NCBI GenBank assembly: GCA_009914615.1
Contig: WNDX01000038.1
Location: 1-32,081 of the forward strand
Reading direction: 5' to 3'
Length of the DNA stretch: 32,081 bases
From: Herbaspirillum frisingense
Lineage (GTDB): Bacteria; Pseudomonadota; Gammaproteobacteria; Burkholderiales; Burkholderiaceae_D
Shown: positions 1 through 10,548 of the stretch, piece by piece
How the letters are laid out: each line of letters begins with the position of its first letter
Numbering within the stretch: position 1 is the stretch's first letter
Notes under the pieces: model-generated
The model's database searches: none
Told to the model about the DNA's origin: nothing
What the model saw: only the letters and a program-made list of their open reading frames with translations
Position numbers and translations under genes: made by a program

Positions 1-1
1 G

Positions 2-262
2 CGCGAGCACCGCGCCCTGTTGGAGCAATACGCTTTGATCGCCAGCATGAGTGCCAGAGGCAACTGCTACGACAACGCAGCAATGGAGAGTTGGAACCAC
101 AGTCTGAAGGTCGAGGCCATCCATGGTGAACACCTCGCCACACGGGAGCAGGCCAAGGCTCATGTGTTTGACTACATTGAGGTTGACTACAATCGGATCC
201 GGCTGCACTCGACCCTGGGCTACCTCAGCCCAGAGCAGTACGAGCTGGCCAATGTCGCTTAG
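2..262 (+). CDS. IS3-family transposase OrfB, C-terminal part (5' end outside window)
   Basis: The frame is open from base 2 to a TAG at 260-262 and runs off the left edge, so only about the last 86 residues are present. The stretch SARGNCYDNAAMESWNHSLK carries the last catalytic Glu of the IS3-family DDE integrase core (the ME in NAAMES), followed by the usual R/K residues and the C-terminal motif YN..R.HSTLGYLSPEQYE. OrfB supplies the catalytic part of the OrfAB transposase that moves the element by a copy-out circular intermediate. The first two Asp residues of the triad lie outside the window. The family call is firm; the exact IS name cannot be given. Confidence 0.92.
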   Translation, partial: REHRALLEQYALIASMSARGNCYDNAAMESWNHSLKVEAIHGEHLATREQAKAHVFDYIEVDYNRIRLHSTLGYLSPEQYELANVA

Positions 263-266
263 ATAG

Positions 267-292
267 GTGTCCGTAAATCAGGGGCAAGATCA
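267..292 (+). repeat. Right terminal inverted repeat of the IS3-family element
   Basis: Five bases after the transposase stop there is a terminal sequence whose reverse complement starts TGATCTTGCCCCTGA, the kind of end seen in IS3-family elements. This places the right boundary of the element near base 292. Only one end is visible, so the inverted repeat and the expected 3-4 bp target duplication (which would begin with ACC at 293) could not be checked. Confidence 0.7.
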
Positions 293-790
293 ACCGAAGT
301 CTTGCCGCGACAACGCTCCACGCCGCGCGCGGGCTCTCTAAGCTCGCCGCCGCAGCCGTCGCGCCCGATACAGATCAACATCGTCAATCACGTAAAAGAG
401 CCGCCGCCGCACCGATATGGGAAGATACTGACAGCGTCGATACTCTTACTGGCAATGCTGGTAGCGGGTAACTTCTTCTGGAACAGGCAGCAGCCGGCCG
501 CCCCAAAAGTGATAGAGGCGAATAAGGATCGCAAGTCTGAAGAAAAGGCCGCCGCAGGCAAACCGGCACGACATAAAAGTCCGGCAAGCGACCTGGCGCG
601 CACATCATTGCCGCCCGTTGGTCCTGAAGGAAGAGTGATGCAGGTAAGCGAACACGGAAAACCACCTGCTCCCATCAACTGCCCTGCCAACATCGACCGC
701 CTCGGCTGCAACGGCCGCGTCGGCGTCTTCGATGCGCCGCAATGCCCGGCGCATTTCCACGTTGACGGCGAGAGCTGCGCTCCCGACTGA
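293..790 (+). pseudogene. Hypothetical single-pass membrane protein, 5' end removed by the IS3 insertion
   Basis: I do not recognise this protein. The frame is open from the transposase stop, across the IS end, to TGA at 788-790. It has no ATG start: the only possible start near the front is a TTG at 302, with no ribosome binding site. Counted from that TTG, residues about 43-60 form one hydrophobic membrane segment. It is preceded by a Pro/Arg/Ser-rich stretch and followed by a Lys/Ala-rich linker. A Cys-rich tail with four cysteines (C-x9-C, later C-x9-C) ends CAPD, suggesting a disulphide-bonded periplasmic domain. The simplest reading is a gene cut by the insertion, with its N-terminus on the other side of the element. 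A functional short version from the TTG is less likely. Confidence 0.55.
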
Positions 791-812
791 CTCGACCCAT
801 GCCGCGCATGCC

Positions 813-2336
813 TCAGCGCAGCGCGGCGTTGTCCTTCAAGCCCTTGGCCTTGCTCTCGCTCTGTTCGGCCAGCGGCGCCAGGTCGGCCAGGCTATTGCTG
901 TCCCAGCCGCCGCCCAGCGCCTTGGCCAGCAGTACGCTGGCGGCCATGCGGCGGTTGAGGATGTCCAGCGAGGTGCGTTCGGCCGATAGCGCGGTGGCTT
1001 GGGCGGTGATCACGTTCACGTAGCTGACGGTGCCGGCCTTGTATTGGTTGGTGACCAGGGTCACCGCCTGGCGCGCCGATTGCAGGGCTTCGTTTTGCAC
1101 GTCCGCTTCCTGTTCGAGGATACGCAGCGCGGCCAGGTTGTCTTCGACTTCCTGGAAGGCGGTCAGCACAGCTTGCTTGTATTCGGCCACGGTGCCGTCA
1201 TAGGAGGCGATGGCCTGGGCCGTGGCGGCGCGGCGGGCGCCGCCGTCGAAGATGTTTTGCGCCAGTTGCGGGCCAAGCGACCAGACGCGACCCGGCAGCG
1301 AGAACCAGTCGGCGAAAGTGGAGCTCTGGTAGCCGCCGGAGGCCGACAGCGTCAGGCTGGGGAAGTACGCGGCCTTGGCCACGCCGATCTTGGCGTTGGC
1401 CGAGGCCACGCGGCGTTCGGCGGCAGCGACGTCGGGGCGTCGCTCCAGCAGCATCGAGGGCACGCCCTGCGGAATCGGCGGCGCCGCGGCGGCCAGCGGC
1501 GCCTTGGGCAGCATGAAGGTGGACGGTGTCTTGCCGACCAGCAGCGCGATCGCATGCTCGACCTGGGCGCGCGTGACGCCGTTGTCCAGCGCCGACGCCT
1601 GGGCCGACTTCAGTTGGGTCTGGGCCTGGATCACGTCGGCCTTGGCAACCATGCCGGCGGCATACTGGTTCTGGGTGAGCTGATAAGAGCGCTGGTAGGC
1701 TTGCACCGTGTCTTCCAGCAACTGTTGCTGGGCGTCCAGCACGCGCAGTTGCAGATAGTTCTGCGCCAGTTGCGCCTGCGCCGACAGCCGGGCGCCGGCC
1801 AGGTCGGCGGCGCTGGCCTGGGCGCTGGCCTGGCTGGCTTCGACGTCGCGCCGCACCTTGCCCCAGATATCGGCTTCCCACGATGCGTTGAGCGCAAAGG
1901 AATAGGAATTGCGCACGCTGCCGCCCGACGAAGAGGACGACGAGGACGACGAAGACGAGCCGCTGGAGCCGGATCGCCCGCGCGAGGCCGATGCCGAGGC
2001 GTCCAGCGTGGGCGAATAGGCCGAGCGGGAACTCTGCACCAGCGCCAGCGCGCTACGGAAATTGGCCTCGGCCAGCGCCAGGTTCTGGTTGGAGATATCC
2101 ACCTGCGCCACCAGCGCGTTGAGTTGCGGATCGCCAAACATTTCCCACCACTTGCCGTCGGCGCCCAGGTCGCGCGGCTGGGCCGGTTTCCAGTTCTGCC
2201 CTTCCTTGAAGACGGCCGGCGCCTCCTCCATCTGCGGACGCGCGTAGTCGGGGCCGACCGAGCAGGCAGCCAGCGCGAAGCTGGCCATCAGTGCCGCCAG
2301 CAGCGGTTTGAGCATCAGTGCTTGTTGCTGTTTCAT
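813..2336 (-). CDS. RND efflux outer-membrane factor lipoprotein (NodT/OprM family)
   Basis: This is the TolC-like outer-membrane channel of the efflux pump encoded just upstream, and the last gene of the four-gene operon. The ATG at 2336 is preferred over an upstream in-frame ATG at 2348 because a GGAGAG ribosome site lies between them. The signal peptide ends in the lipobox LAAC, so the mature protein starts with a lipid-modified Cys near residue 25 followed by SVGPDY.RP, typical of the family. Two outer-membrane-efflux repeats follow, including the conserved LLERRPDVAAAERR segment. An unusual run of about 16 Ser/Gly residues, near residues 123-140, lies in the first half where the first beta-hairpin is expected. 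It is encoded by mixed serine codons. The length of 507 residues is normal or slightly long. It probably pairs with MdtABC, as OpmB does with MuxABC in Pseudomonas. Confidence 0.93.
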   Translation of the reverse strand: MKQQQALMLKPLLAALMASFALAACSVGPDYARPQMEEAPAVFKEGQNWKPAQPRDLGADGKWWEMFGDPQLNALVAQVDISNQNLALAEANFRSALALVQSSRSAYSPTLDASASASRGRSGSSGSSSSSSSSSSSGGSVRNSYSFALNASWEADIWGKVRRDVEASQASAQASAADLAGARLSAQAQLAQNYLQLRVLDAQQQLLEDTVQAYQRSYQLTQNQYAAGMVAKADVIQAQTQLKSAQASALDNGVTRAQVEHAIALLVGKTPSTFMLPKAPLAAAAPPIPQGVPSMLLERRPDVAAAERRVASANAKIGVAKAAYFPSLTLSASGGYQSSTFADWFSLPGRVWSLGPQLAQNIFDGGARRAATAQAIASYDGTVAEYKQAVLTAFQEVEDNLAALRILEQEADVQNEALQSARQAVTLVTNQYKAGTVSYVNVITAQATALSAERTSLDILNRRMAASVLLAKALGGGWDSNSLADLAPLAEQSESKAKGLKDNAALR

Positions 2337-2372
2337 TCTTCTCTCCATGGCGGCTGCATGCAGCCCGCCAGA

Positions 2373-5300
2373 TTAAGCCGCCGAGGTCTCGGTCTTGTTC
2401 TTGCGGCCGAAGCGACGCTGTCCCCAGGCGCGCAGGCGCTCCATGTACAGGTACACCACCGGCGTCGTGTAAAGCGTGAGCAATTGGCTGACCACCAGCC
2501 CGCCGACGATGGAAATGCCCAGCGGCTGGCGCAGCTCGGCGCCGTCGCCGTGGCCCAGCGCCAGCGGAATCGCCCCCAGCAGCGCCGCCATGGTGGTCAT
2601 CATGATCGGGCGGAAACGCAGCCTGCAGGCTTCGAAGATGGCGTCGCGCGGCGACAGGCCGCGGTTGCGTTCGGCGTCCAGCGCGAAGTCGATCATCATG
2701 ATGGCGTTCTTCTTGACGATGCCGATCAGCAGGATCACGCCGATCAGCGCGATCAGGCTGAAATCGGTGCCGGTGACCATCAGCGCCAGCAAGGCGCCCA
2801 CGCCGGCCGAGGGCAGCGTGGAAATGATGGTGATCGGATGGATCAGGCTCTCGTACAGGATGCCCAATACGATGTACACCGCCAGCAAGGCGGTGAGGAT
2901 CAGCAGCGGCTGGCTCGACGTCGAGGACTGGAAGGCGTTGGCGGTGCCGGCGAAGGTACCCAGCACGCTGGTGGGCACGCCCAGCGAAGCCATGGCGCGG
3001 TCGATCGCTGCGGTGGCCTGCGACAGCGAGACGCCTTCGGCCAGGTTGAAGGACAGCGTCGATGCCACGAACTGACCTTCATGACTGACCGACAGCGCGG
3101 TGGTGGTGGGTTCGAAACGCGAGAACGCGGCCAGCGGAATCTGGCGCGAGGCCGCGGTGGAAATGGTCTGCGCCAGGCCGGTGTTGGCGTTGAGCTTGCC
3201 CGAGGCCGACAGCGCCGGCGGCGTGGACAGCGTCGAGGTGGTCGGCGACAGGTTGGACGAGCCGGCCAGGCTGACGTAGGTGTCGCGCAGGATTTCCGGG
3301 CTTTGCCAGTATTGCGGCGCGGCTTCCATCACCACGTGGTACTGGTTCATGCCGCTGTAGATGGTCGAGATCTGGCGCTGGCCGAACAGGTCGGACAGGG
3401 TCGCGTCGATCAACTGCGGCGTGACGCCGGCCCGGATCGCGGTTTCGCGGTCGATGGTCAGCGTGGTCTGCAAGCCGTTGTCCTGCTGGTCGGTGCTGAC
3501 GTCTTCCAACTCCTTCAGGTTGGAGAAAGCCAGGCGGATCTTGGGTTCCCACACGCGCAGCAGGTTCACGTCGTCCGACTTCAGCGAATACTCATACTGC
3601 GAATCGCTCTGGCGCGCGCCGATCCGGATGTCCTGCACCGGCACCAGGAACACCCGCGCGCCGGCCACCTTGGCGGTCTTCACGCGCAGGCGCGCGATCA
3701 CCTGGTCGGCCGATTCCTTGCGCTCCGACAGCGGTTTGAGCGTGACGAACATGTTGCCGCTGTTGCGCCGCTGGCCGCCGGTGAAGGCCACCACGTCGGC
3801 CACCGCGGGGTCGGCCTTGACGATGTCGATGAAGTCGTTGAGCTTGACCTTCATGGCCTGGAACGAGATCGCCTGGTCGCCGCGGATGCCGCCCACCAGG
3901 CGCCCGGTGTCCTGCTGCGGGAAGAAGCCCTTGGGGATCGCCTTGTAGAGATAGACGTTGAGCGCGACGGTGGCCAGCAGGATCAGCATCATCAGCGGCG
4001 CCGCGCGCAGCGCCCAGGCCAGCGTGCGCTCATAGCCCAGCAGCATGTCGGCGAAGATGTGCTCGGTCTGGTCGAACAGCTTTTGCAGCCAGGGATGGCG
4101 ACGCCGGCGGCGTTCTTCCTCGGCGTGCGGATCGTGGCGCAGCAGGCGCGCGCACATCATGGGCGTGGTGGTCAGCGACACCACCAGCGACACCAGGATG
4201 GCCACCGACAAGGTGATCGCGAATTCGCAGAACAGGCGGCCGACGATGCCTTCCATCAGCAGGATGGGGATGAACACGGCGATCAGCGAAATGCTCATCG
4301 ACAACACCGTGAAGCCCACTTCGCGCGCGCCCAGCAGCGCCGCCTTGACCGGTTTCATGCCGGACTCGATGTGGCGCGAGATGTTTTCCAGCACCACGAT
4401 GGCGTCGTCCACCACGAAACCGGTGGCGATGGTCAGCGCCATCAGCGACAGGTTGTCCAGGCTGAAGCCGGCCAGGTACATGATGCCGAAGGTGCCGATC
4501 AGCGACACCGGCACCGCCACCGCCGGGATCAGCGTGGCGCGGCCGCTGCGCAGGAACAGGAACACCACCATGATCACCAGCGCCACCGACAGGATAAGGG
4601 CGAATTCGGTCTCCTTCAGCGAGGCGCGGATGGTGGGCGTGCGATCCATCACGGTCTTCATGTCGATGGCGGCCGGGATCGAGGCGCGCAGTTGCGGCAG
4701 CAATTCGTTGACCGCATCGACGGTGTCGATGATGTTGGCGCCGGGCTGGCGGTTGATGACCACCAGGATCGAGGGCTTGCCGTTGGCCGAGCCGGCGTTG
4801 CGCACGTCGGCCACCGAATCGCGCACCTCGGCCACGTCCCGCACCCGCACCGGCGTGCCGTTGCGGTAGGAGACGATCAGCGGCGCGTATTCGGCGGCGG
4901 TCTTGGCCTGGTCGTTGGCGTAGATCTGCCAGTTGCGGTCGCCGTCTTCCAGGATGCCCTTGGGCCGGTTGGCGTTGGTGGCGGCCACGGCGGTGCGCAC
5001 GTCGGCGCTGCCGATGCCGTATTTGTTGAGCGCGGTCGGATTGAGCTCGATGCGCACCGCCGGCTGCGAGCTGCCGCCCACGCTGACCTGCCCCACCCCG
5101 CGCACCTGCGACAGCTTCTGCGCCACGATGCTGTCGGCGGCGTCGTACATCTGGCCCTGGGTCATGGTGTCCGAGGTCATGGCCAGGATCATGATGGGCG
5201 CGTCGGCCGGGTTGACCTTGCGGTAGGTCGGGTTGCTCGGCATGCCCGAGGGCAGCAGGTTGCGCGCCGCGTTCAGGGCCGCCTGCACGTCGCGCGCGGC

Positions 5301-5609
5301 GCCGTCGATGTCGCGGTTGAGGTCGAACTGCAGCGTGATGCGGGTCGAGTTCTGCGAACTGGTCGAGGTCATCTCGGTGACGCCCGCGATCGAGCCCATG
5401 GCCCGTTCCAGCGGCGTGGCCACGGTGGCGGCCATGGTTTCCGGGCTGGCGCCGGGCATCGAGGCCGAGATCGAGATGGTCGGGTAGTCCACCTGCGGCA
5501 GCGGCGACACCGGCAGCAGGCGGAAGGCCACCATGCCGGCCAGGGCAATGCCGATGGTCAGCAGGGTGGTGGCGATGGGCCGCTGGATGAAGGGAAGCGA
5601 AATGTTCAT
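2373..5609 (-). CDS. mdtC: RND multidrug efflux permease, MdtC/MuxC type
   Basis: This is an inner-membrane proton/drug antiporter of the HAE1 RND family that works as a heterotrimer with MdtB. The start [17 protein letters not shown] is typical of MdtC. Membrane helix 1 is at about residues 12-32, helices 2-6 at about 340-480, and the proton-relay Asp pair ([11 protein letters not shown]) is near residue 401. The conserved Lys of [15 protein letters not shown] in helix 10 is near residue 964. Signatures such as [14 protein letters not shown] and [10 protein letters not shown] fit MdtC rather than MdtB. At 1078 residues it is about 50 longer than E. coli MdtC. Most of the excess is a Ser/Thr-rich insertion at about residues 776-820 in the second periplasmic loop. 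It lies 12 bp after mdtB and 36 bp before the outer-membrane factor. Confidence 0.95.
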   Translation of the reverse strand: MNISLPFIQRPIATTLLTIGIALAGMVAFRLLPVSPLPQVDYPTISISASMPGASPETMAATVATPLERAMGSIAGVTEMTSTSSQNSTRITLQFDLNRDIDGAARDVQAALNAARNLLPSGMPSNPTYRKVNPADAPIMILAMTSDTMTQGQMYDAADSIVAQKLSQVRGVGQVSVGGSSQPAVRIELNPTALNKYGIGSADVRTAVAATNANRPKGILEDGDRNWQIYANDQAKTAAEYAPLIVSYRNGTPVRVRDVAEVRDSVADVRNAGSANGKPSILVVINRQPGANIIDTVDAVNELLPQLRASIPAAIDMKTVMDRTPTIRASLKETEFALILSVALVIMVVFLFLRSGRATLIPAVAVPVSLIGTFGIMYLAGFSLDNLSLMALTIATGFVVDDAIVVLENISRHIESGMKPVKAALLGAREVGFTVLSMSISLIAVFIPILLMEGIVGRLFCEFAITLSVAILVSLVVSLTTTPMMCARLLRHDPHAEEERRRRRHPWLQKLFDQTEHIFADMLLGYERTLAWALRAAPLMMLILLATVALNVYLYKAIPKGFFPQQDTGRLVGGIRGDQAISFQAMKVKLNDFIDIVKADPAVADVVAFTGGQRRNSGNMFVTLKPLSERKESADQVIARLRVKTAKVAGARVFLVPVQDIRIGARQSDSQYEYSLKSDDVNLLRVWEPKIRLAFSNLKELEDVSTDQQDNGLQTTLTIDRETAIRAGVTPQLIDATLSDLFGQRQISTIYSGMNQYHVVMEAAPQYWQSPEILRDTYVSLAGSSNLSPTTSTLSTPPALSASGKLNANTGLAQTISTAASRQIPLAAFSRFEPTTTALSVSHEGQFVASTLSFNLAEGVSLSQATAAIDRAMASLGVPTSVLGTFAGTANAFQSSTSSQPLLILTALLAVYIVLGILYESLIHPITIISTLPSAGVGALLALMVTGTDFSLIALIGVILLIGIVKKNAIMMIDFALDAERNRGLSPRDAIFEACRLRFRPIMMTTMAALLGAIPLALGHGDGAELRQPLGISIVGGLVVSQLLTLYTTPVVYLYMERLRAWGQRRFGRKNKTETSAA

Positions 5610-5621
5610 GACGCGTCCGGA

Positions 5622-8600
5622 TTACACCGCCGGCGGCAGCGGCGCCGGCTTGCCCTCGTCATCGTCACCGCCGCGGCCGGGTTCGGGCTGGCCGAAGCGC
5701 CGGCGCAGGCGGCGCGCCAGGCTGTCGAAGCCGAGATAGATCACGGGCGTGGTGAACAGCGTGAGCACCTGCGACACCAGCAGGCCGCCGACCATGGTGA
5801 TGCCCAGCGGCTGGCGCAGCTCGGAGCCGACGCCGGTGCCCAGCATCAGCGGCAGCGCGCCCAGCAGGGCCGCCATGGTGGTCATCAGGATCGGGCGGAA
5901 ACGCAGCAGGCAGGCCTGGTAGATCGCCTCACGCGGGCTCTTGCCTTCATGACGCTCGGCTTCCAGCGCGAAGTCGATCATCATGATGGCGTTCTTCTTG
6001 ACGATGCCGATCAGCAGGATGATGCCGATGATGCCGATGATGCCCAGGTCGCTGCCCGACATCATCAGCGACAGCAGCGCGCCCACGCCGGCCGAAGGCA
6101 GGGTCGAGAGGATGGTGATCGGGTGGATGTAACTCTCATAGAGCACGCCCAGCACGATGTACATGGTCACGATGGCGGCCAGGATCAACCACAGGGTGTT
6201 CGACAGCGAGGCCTGGAAGGCCAGCGCCGCGCCCTGGAAGTTGGTGACGGTGGAGGCCGGCATGCCGATCTCCGCTTCCGCCGCCTTGATCGCCTTGACC
6301 GCCTCGCCCAGCGATGCGCCGCGGGCCAGGTTGAACGACACCGTGGCGGCCGGGAACTGGCCGACGTGGTTGACCACCAGCGGCGCGGTGCGCTCGGTGA
6401 CGGTGGCGATCGACGACAGCGGCACCTGGCGGCCGGCCGAGGTCACCAGGTAGATGCTGTCCAGCGCCGCCGGGCCTTGCTGGAATTCCGGCTTGACCTC
6501 CATCACCACGCGGTACTGGTTGGACTGCGTATAGATGGTCGAGATCAGGCGCTGGCCGAAGGCGTTGTACAGCGCGTTGTCGATGGCGGCGGTGGTGATG
6601 CCCAGGCGCGACGCGGCGTCGCGGTCGATCTGGATGTAGGCCTGCAAACCCTTGTCCTGCAGGTTGCTGGCGACGTCGGCCAGTTCGGGCTCCCGCTGCA
6701 GGCGTTCGACCAGCTTGGGCACCCAGGTGCTGAGGATCTCGGGATCGGCGTCTTCCAGCGTGAACTGGTATTGGGTGCGCGAGACGCTGTCTTCGATGGT
6801 CAGATCCTGCACCGGCTGCATGTATAGCGTCACGCCCGGCACCTGCTGCGTCAGCCTGGGCTGCAGGCGGCGGATCACGTCGGAAGCGGAGACGTCGCGC
6901 TCTTCGTGCGGCTTCAGGTTGATCAGCATGCGGCCGCTGTTGAGCGTGGCGTTGGTGCCGTCCACGCCGATGAAGGAGGACAGGCTATCGACCGCCGGAT
7001 CCTGCAACACCACCTTGGCCAGTTGCTGCTGCTTCTCGCCCATGGCGCCGAAGGAAACCGATTGCGTGGCTTCCGAGATGCCCTGGATCACGCCGGTATC
7101 CTGCAGCGGGAAGAAGCCCTTGGGCACGAACGCGTACAGCAGCCCGGTCAGCGCCAGCGTGGCCACGGCCACCAGCAGCGTCAACTTCTGGTGGCGCAGC
7201 ACCCATTCCAGCATCACGCCGTAGCGCGCGATCACGCGGTCGAAGAACAGTTGGCTCTTGTGATAGAACCAACCCTGCTCTTCTTCCGGCTGGTGGCGCA
7301 GCAGGCGCGCGCACATCATCGGCGTGAGCGTGAGCGAGACCACCGCCGAGATCAGGATCGATACCGCCAGCGTCACCGCGAATTCGTGGAACAACCGTCC
7401 CACCACGTCGCCCATGAACAGCAGCGGGATCAGCACGGCGATCAGCGAGAAGGTCAACGAGATGATGGTGAAGCCGATCTGCTCGGCGCCCTTCAGCGCC
7501 GCCTGCATGGGCTTCATGCCTTCTTCGATGTAGCGCGAGATGTTTTCGATCATTACGATCGCATCGTCCACCACGAAGCCGGTGGCGATGGTCAGCGCCA
7601 TCAGCGTCAGGTTGTTGATCGAGAAACCGGCGATGTACATCACCGCGAAGGTGCCCACCAGCGACAGCGGCACCGCCACGCTGGGGATGATGGTGGCCGG
7701 CACGTTGCGCAGGAAGACGAAGATCACCATCACCACCAGCGCCACCGACAGCAGCAGCTCGAACTTCACGTCCGCCACCGAGGCACGGATGGTGGTGGTG
7801 CGGTCGGTCAGGATGTGCACGTCGATCGCGCCGGGCAGGCTGGCCTGCAGTTGCGGCAGGATCTTCTTGATGCTGTCCACCACCGCGATCACGTTGGCGC
7901 CGGGCTGACGCTGGATGTTGACGATCACGGCCGGCTGGTCGTTGGCCCAGGCGCCCAGGCGCACGTTCTCGGCGCCGTCGAGCACGTCGGCGACGTCGGA
8001 GATGCGGATCGGCGCGCCGTTCTTGTAGGCGATGATCAGGTTGCGGTATTCGTCGGCCGAGCGCAGCTGGTCGTTGGCGTCGATGGTGGAAGCGCGCGTG
8101 GGGCCGTCGAAGCTGCCCTTGGCCTGGTTGACGTTGGCGTTGCCGATGGCGGTGCGCACGTCGTCCAGGTTCAGGCCCAGCGCGGCCACGGCGCGCGGAT
8201 TGACTTGCATGCGCACGGCCGGCCGCTGGCCGCCCGACAGGCTGACCAGGCCGACGCCGGAAAGCTGGGAAATCTTCTGCGCCAGACGGGTATCGATCAA
8301 GTCCTGCACCTTGGGCAGCGGCATGGTCTTGGAAGTGACCGCCAGCGTGATGATGGGCGTGTCGGCCGGGTTGACCTTGCTGTAGACCGGCGGCATCGGC
8401 AGGTCGGAAGGCAGCAGGTTGCCGCCGGCGTTGATGGCGGCCTGGACTTCCTGCTCGGCGATGTCGAGATTGAGGTCGAGGTTGAATTGCAGCGTGATCA
8501 CCGAAGCGCCGCCCGAACTGGTGGACGACATCTGCTTCAGGCCGGGCATCTGGCCGAACTGGCGTTCCAGCGGCGCGGTGACCGACGAGGTCATCACGTC

Positions 8601-8768
8601 CGGGCTGGCGCCGGGATAGAGCGTGACCACCTGGATCGTCGGATAATCGACTTCAGGCAAGGCCGACAACGGCAGCAACCGGTAGGCGACGATGCCCACC
8701 AGCAGGATCGCCAGCATCAGCAAGGATGTGGCGACCGGCCGCAGGATGAACTGGCGGGAGGGATTCAT
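5622..8768 (-). CDS. mdtB: RND multidrug efflux permease, MdtB/MuxB type
   Basis: This is the second RND permease subunit, an antiporter partner of MdtC in the inner membrane. The N-terminus [19 protein letters not shown], the segment [19 protein letters not shown] and the motif [16 protein letters not shown] match E. coli MdtB closely. The Asp pair of helix 4 ([16 protein letters not shown]) is near residue 400 and the helix-10 Lys ([13 protein letters not shown]) near residue 922. The length of 1048 residues is normal. The C-terminal tail is acidic and Gly/Pro-rich. The ATG at 8768 follows the mdtA stop by 9 bp, with AAGGCGG as ribosome site, so the genes are tightly coupled. Two related but distinct permease genes in tandem are characteristic of the MdtABC/MuxABC pumps. 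Confidence 0.96.
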   Translation of the reverse strand: MNPSRQFILRPVATSLLMLAILLVGIVAYRLLPLSALPEVDYPTIQVVTLYPGASPDVMTSSVTAPLERQFGQMPGLKQMSSTSSGGASVITLQFNLDLNLDIAEQEVQAAINAGGNLLPSDLPMPPVYSKVNPADTPIITLAVTSKTMPLPKVQDLIDTRLAQKISQLSGVGLVSLSGGQRPAVRMQVNPRAVAALGLNLDDVRTAIGNANVNQAKGSFDGPTRASTIDANDQLRSADEYRNLIIAYKNGAPIRISDVADVLDGAENVRLGAWANDQPAVIVNIQRQPGANVIAVVDSIKKILPQLQASLPGAIDVHILTDRTTTIRASVADVKFELLLSVALVVMVIFVFLRNVPATIIPSVAVPLSLVGTFAVMYIAGFSINNLTLMALTIATGFVVDDAIVMIENISRYIEEGMKPMQAALKGAEQIGFTIISLTFSLIAVLIPLLFMGDVVGRLFHEFAVTLAVSILISAVVSLTLTPMMCARLLRHQPEEEQGWFYHKSQLFFDRVIARYGVMLEWVLRHQKLTLLVAVATLALTGLLYAFVPKGFFPLQDTGVIQGISEATQSVSFGAMGEKQQQLAKVVLQDPAVDSLSSFIGVDGTNATLNSGRMLINLKPHEERDVSASDVIRRLQPRLTQQVPGVTLYMQPVQDLTIEDSVSRTQYQFTLEDADPEILSTWVPKLVERLQREPELADVASNLQDKGLQAYIQIDRDAASRLGITTAAIDNALYNAFGQRLISTIYTQSNQYRVVMEVKPEFQQGPAALDSIYLVTSAGRQVPLSSIATVTERTAPLVVNHVGQFPAATVSFNLARGASLGEAVKAIKAAEAEIGMPASTVTNFQGAALAFQASLSNTLWLILAAIVTMYIVLGVLYESYIHPITILSTLPSAGVGALLSLMMSGSDLGIIGIIGIILLIGIVKKNAIMMIDFALEAERHEGKSPREAIYQACLLRFRPILMTTMAALLGALPLMLGTGVGSELRQPLGITMVGGLLVSQVLTLFTTPVIYLGFDSLARRLRRRFGQPEPGRGGDDDEGKPAPLPPAV

Positions 8769-8777
8769 GCGTCCGCC

Positions 8778-10412
8778 TTACCTGGCGCCGTTGCCGGCGT
8801 TGTTGCCATTGCTATTGCCGCTATTGCCGCTATTGCCCGCGGCTTCGCGCTGGCGCCGCAGTTCCATCATCTTCTGGCGGCGTTGGTCTTCCGGCAGCTT
8901 CTTGATCTCTTCACCGAATTCGCCGGCGTCGATGCGCTTGTTGATCTCGGCCCAGCGCTTCTGGCGCTCTTCCGGCGTCATCTCGGCCTGGCCCCCCTGG
9001 CCGCCAGCCGGCGCGCCCTGCTGGCCCTGACCGGCAGCGCCCTGCCCGTTCGGTCCCTGCCCACGCTTGCCATGGCGATGCGCGTTGGGGTTGTCGGTGG
9101 TCAGCTTGTTGGCCGGATCGTCGGCGCCGCCGCGCGCCACGGCTTCCACCTTGGCGCCTTCGCGCAGGCGGTCGATGCCGTCGATCACCACGGTCTCGCC
9201 GGCGGCCACGCCGTCGGTGATCGCGGTCTGGTCACCCTGCACCGCGCCGGTCTTGATGTTGCGCACGGTGACGGTGTTGTCTTCCTTGACCACGTACACG
9301 AACAGGCCCTTGGCGCCGCGCTGGATGGCCGCGGTCGGAATCACCGTGGCGCCCTCTTCCGTGTTGAGCAGCAGACGGATGTTGACGAACTGGCTGGGGA
9401 ACAGCGCGTAGTCGGTATTGGGGAACTGGGCTTTGAGCTTGACCGTGCCGGTGGTGGCGTCCACCACGTTGTCGATGGTCAGCAGCGTGCCGTCGGCCAG
9501 CTTTTTCTTCTGTTCGCGATCCCAGGCTTCGGCCGGCAGCTTGCGGCCGCTTTGCAGCTGACGCAGCACGCTGGGGATATTGTCTTCCGGGATGCTGAAG
9601 ATGGCGGTGATCGGCTGCAACTGGGTGATGATCACCAGACCGTTGGTGTCGCCGGTGGTGATGTTGTTGCCCACGTCCGCCTGCTTCAGGCCGAGGCGGC
9701 CGCCGATCGGGGCGGTGACGCGGGTGAAGGAGAGTTGCAGTCTGGCGCTGGCCAGCGAGCCTTCGTCGGCCTTGACCGTGCCTTCATATTGCTTGACCAG
9801 CGCGGCCTGGGTATCGACCTGCTGGCTGGCGATGGAGTCCTGCGACAGCAGGGTCTGGTAGCGCTTCAGATCGATCCGGGCCGAGTTGAGCAGGGCGCGG
9901 TCGCGCGCCAGTTGGCCTTCGGCCTGGGTCACGGTGACCTGGAGCGGGCGCGGATCGATCTCGGCCAGCAGTTCGCCGGACTTCACGACCTGGCCTTCCT
10001 TGTAATGCAGCTTCATCAACTGGCCATCCACCCGCGCGCGCACGGTGGCGGTGGCGGTCGGCGTCACCGAGCCGAGGCCGTTGAGATAGACGTCCACGTT
10101 CTGCACACGGGCCTTGGCCACGCCCACCGGCATGATCTGGGCGCCGAAATTGGCCATGCCGCCGCCTGGACGCCGCGCGCCCGGACCGCCGGGACCGGGA
10201 CGACCGCCGCCCTGCCCGCCCATGGCCGCCATCTGTTCCTGCTCGGCCTTTTTCTTGGACCAGTATTTGTAGCCGCCGCCGGCTGCAATCACGACCACGA
10301 TGGCCCAGAACCACCAGCGCCGCAACACGCTGCCCCGGGACGACGGACGGCCGCCCTGCGGCGGTGTCGGATTGGAAGGAGATTGCTGCCCGGAATTTGG
10401 TGTGTTTGTCAT
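8778..10412 (-). CDS. mdtA: RND efflux periplasmic adaptor, MdtA/MuxA type
   Basis: This is the membrane-fusion protein that links the MdtB/MdtC permease to the outer-membrane factor. A Pro/Ser/Gln-rich cytoplasmic start is followed by one membrane anchor (about residues 31-50, RRWWFWAIVVVIAAGGGYKYW), then a Gly/Arg/Pro linker. The lipoyl/barrel-sandwich half motifs follow (VRARVDGQLMKLHYKEGQVVKSGELLAEIDPRP), then an alpha-helical hairpin and the second half (LSFTRVTAPIGGRLGLKQADVGN). Beta-barrel and membrane-proximal domains complete the core by about residue 425. A tail of about 115 residues follows: His/Gly/Gln-rich low complexity, a charged helix starting MTPEERQKRWAEINKR, and an Asn/Ser/Gly repeat. 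At 544 residues it is longer than E. coli MdtA (about 415) because of the linker and this tail. The start lacks an obvious Shine-Dalgarno sequence. Confidence 0.93.
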   Translation of the reverse strand: MTNTPNSGQQSPSNPTPPQGGRPSSRGSVLRRWWFWAIVVVIAAGGGYKYWSKKKAEQEQMAAMGGQGGGRPGPGGPGARRPGGGMANFGAQIMPVGVAKARVQNVDVYLNGLGSVTPTATATVRARVDGQLMKLHYKEGQVVKSGELLAEIDPRPLQVTVTQAEGQLARDRALLNSARIDLKRYQTLLSQDSIASQQVDTQAALVKQYEGTVKADEGSLASARLQLSFTRVTAPIGGRLGLKQADVGNNITTGDTNGLVIITQLQPITAIFSIPEDNIPSVLRQLQSGRKLPAEAWDREQKKKLADGTLLTIDNVVDATTGTVKLKAQFPNTDYALFPSQFVNIRLLLNTEEGATVIPTAAIQRGAKGLFVYVVKEDNTVTVRNIKTGAVQGDQTAITDGVAAGETVVIDGIDRLREGAKVEAVARGGADDPANKLTTDNPNAHRHGKRGQGPNGQGAAGQGQQGAPAGGQGGQAEMTPEERQKRWAEINKRIDAGEFGEEIKKLPEDQRRQKMMELRRQREAAGNSGNSGNSNGNNAGNGAR

Positions 10413-10518
10413 TTTAGGAAAACCAACGAACTGATCACGGTGGACAGGCCAGCCACGGCCATGCCGGAAACTGCTGCAAACGCTTCAAGCGAAGCGGGAA
10501 CGAACGCAAAAGGACACG

Positions 10519-10548
10519 GGATGGCGGCCCGTCGCGGGGCCGCCATCC
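10519..10548 (-). promoter_or_regulatory. Strong hairpin in the mdtA leader
   Basis: GGATGGCGGCCC and GGGCCGCCATCC pair perfectly around a 6-base loop. Read on the minus strand the stem is followed by CGTGTCCTTTTG, a weak U-tract. It could act as a second terminator for the Spy-like gene, an attenuator before the pump operon, or an mRNA-stabilising structure. The sequence does not decide between these. Confidence 0.4.

Noticed and set aside
999..6827. Very long plus-strand open frame (1942 codons) opposite the efflux genes
   Set aside because: It lies antisense to two clear RND genes. The predicted protein is dominated by Arg, Gly, His and Gln, and it has no recognisable domain. High GC in the real genes removes stop codons on the other strand.
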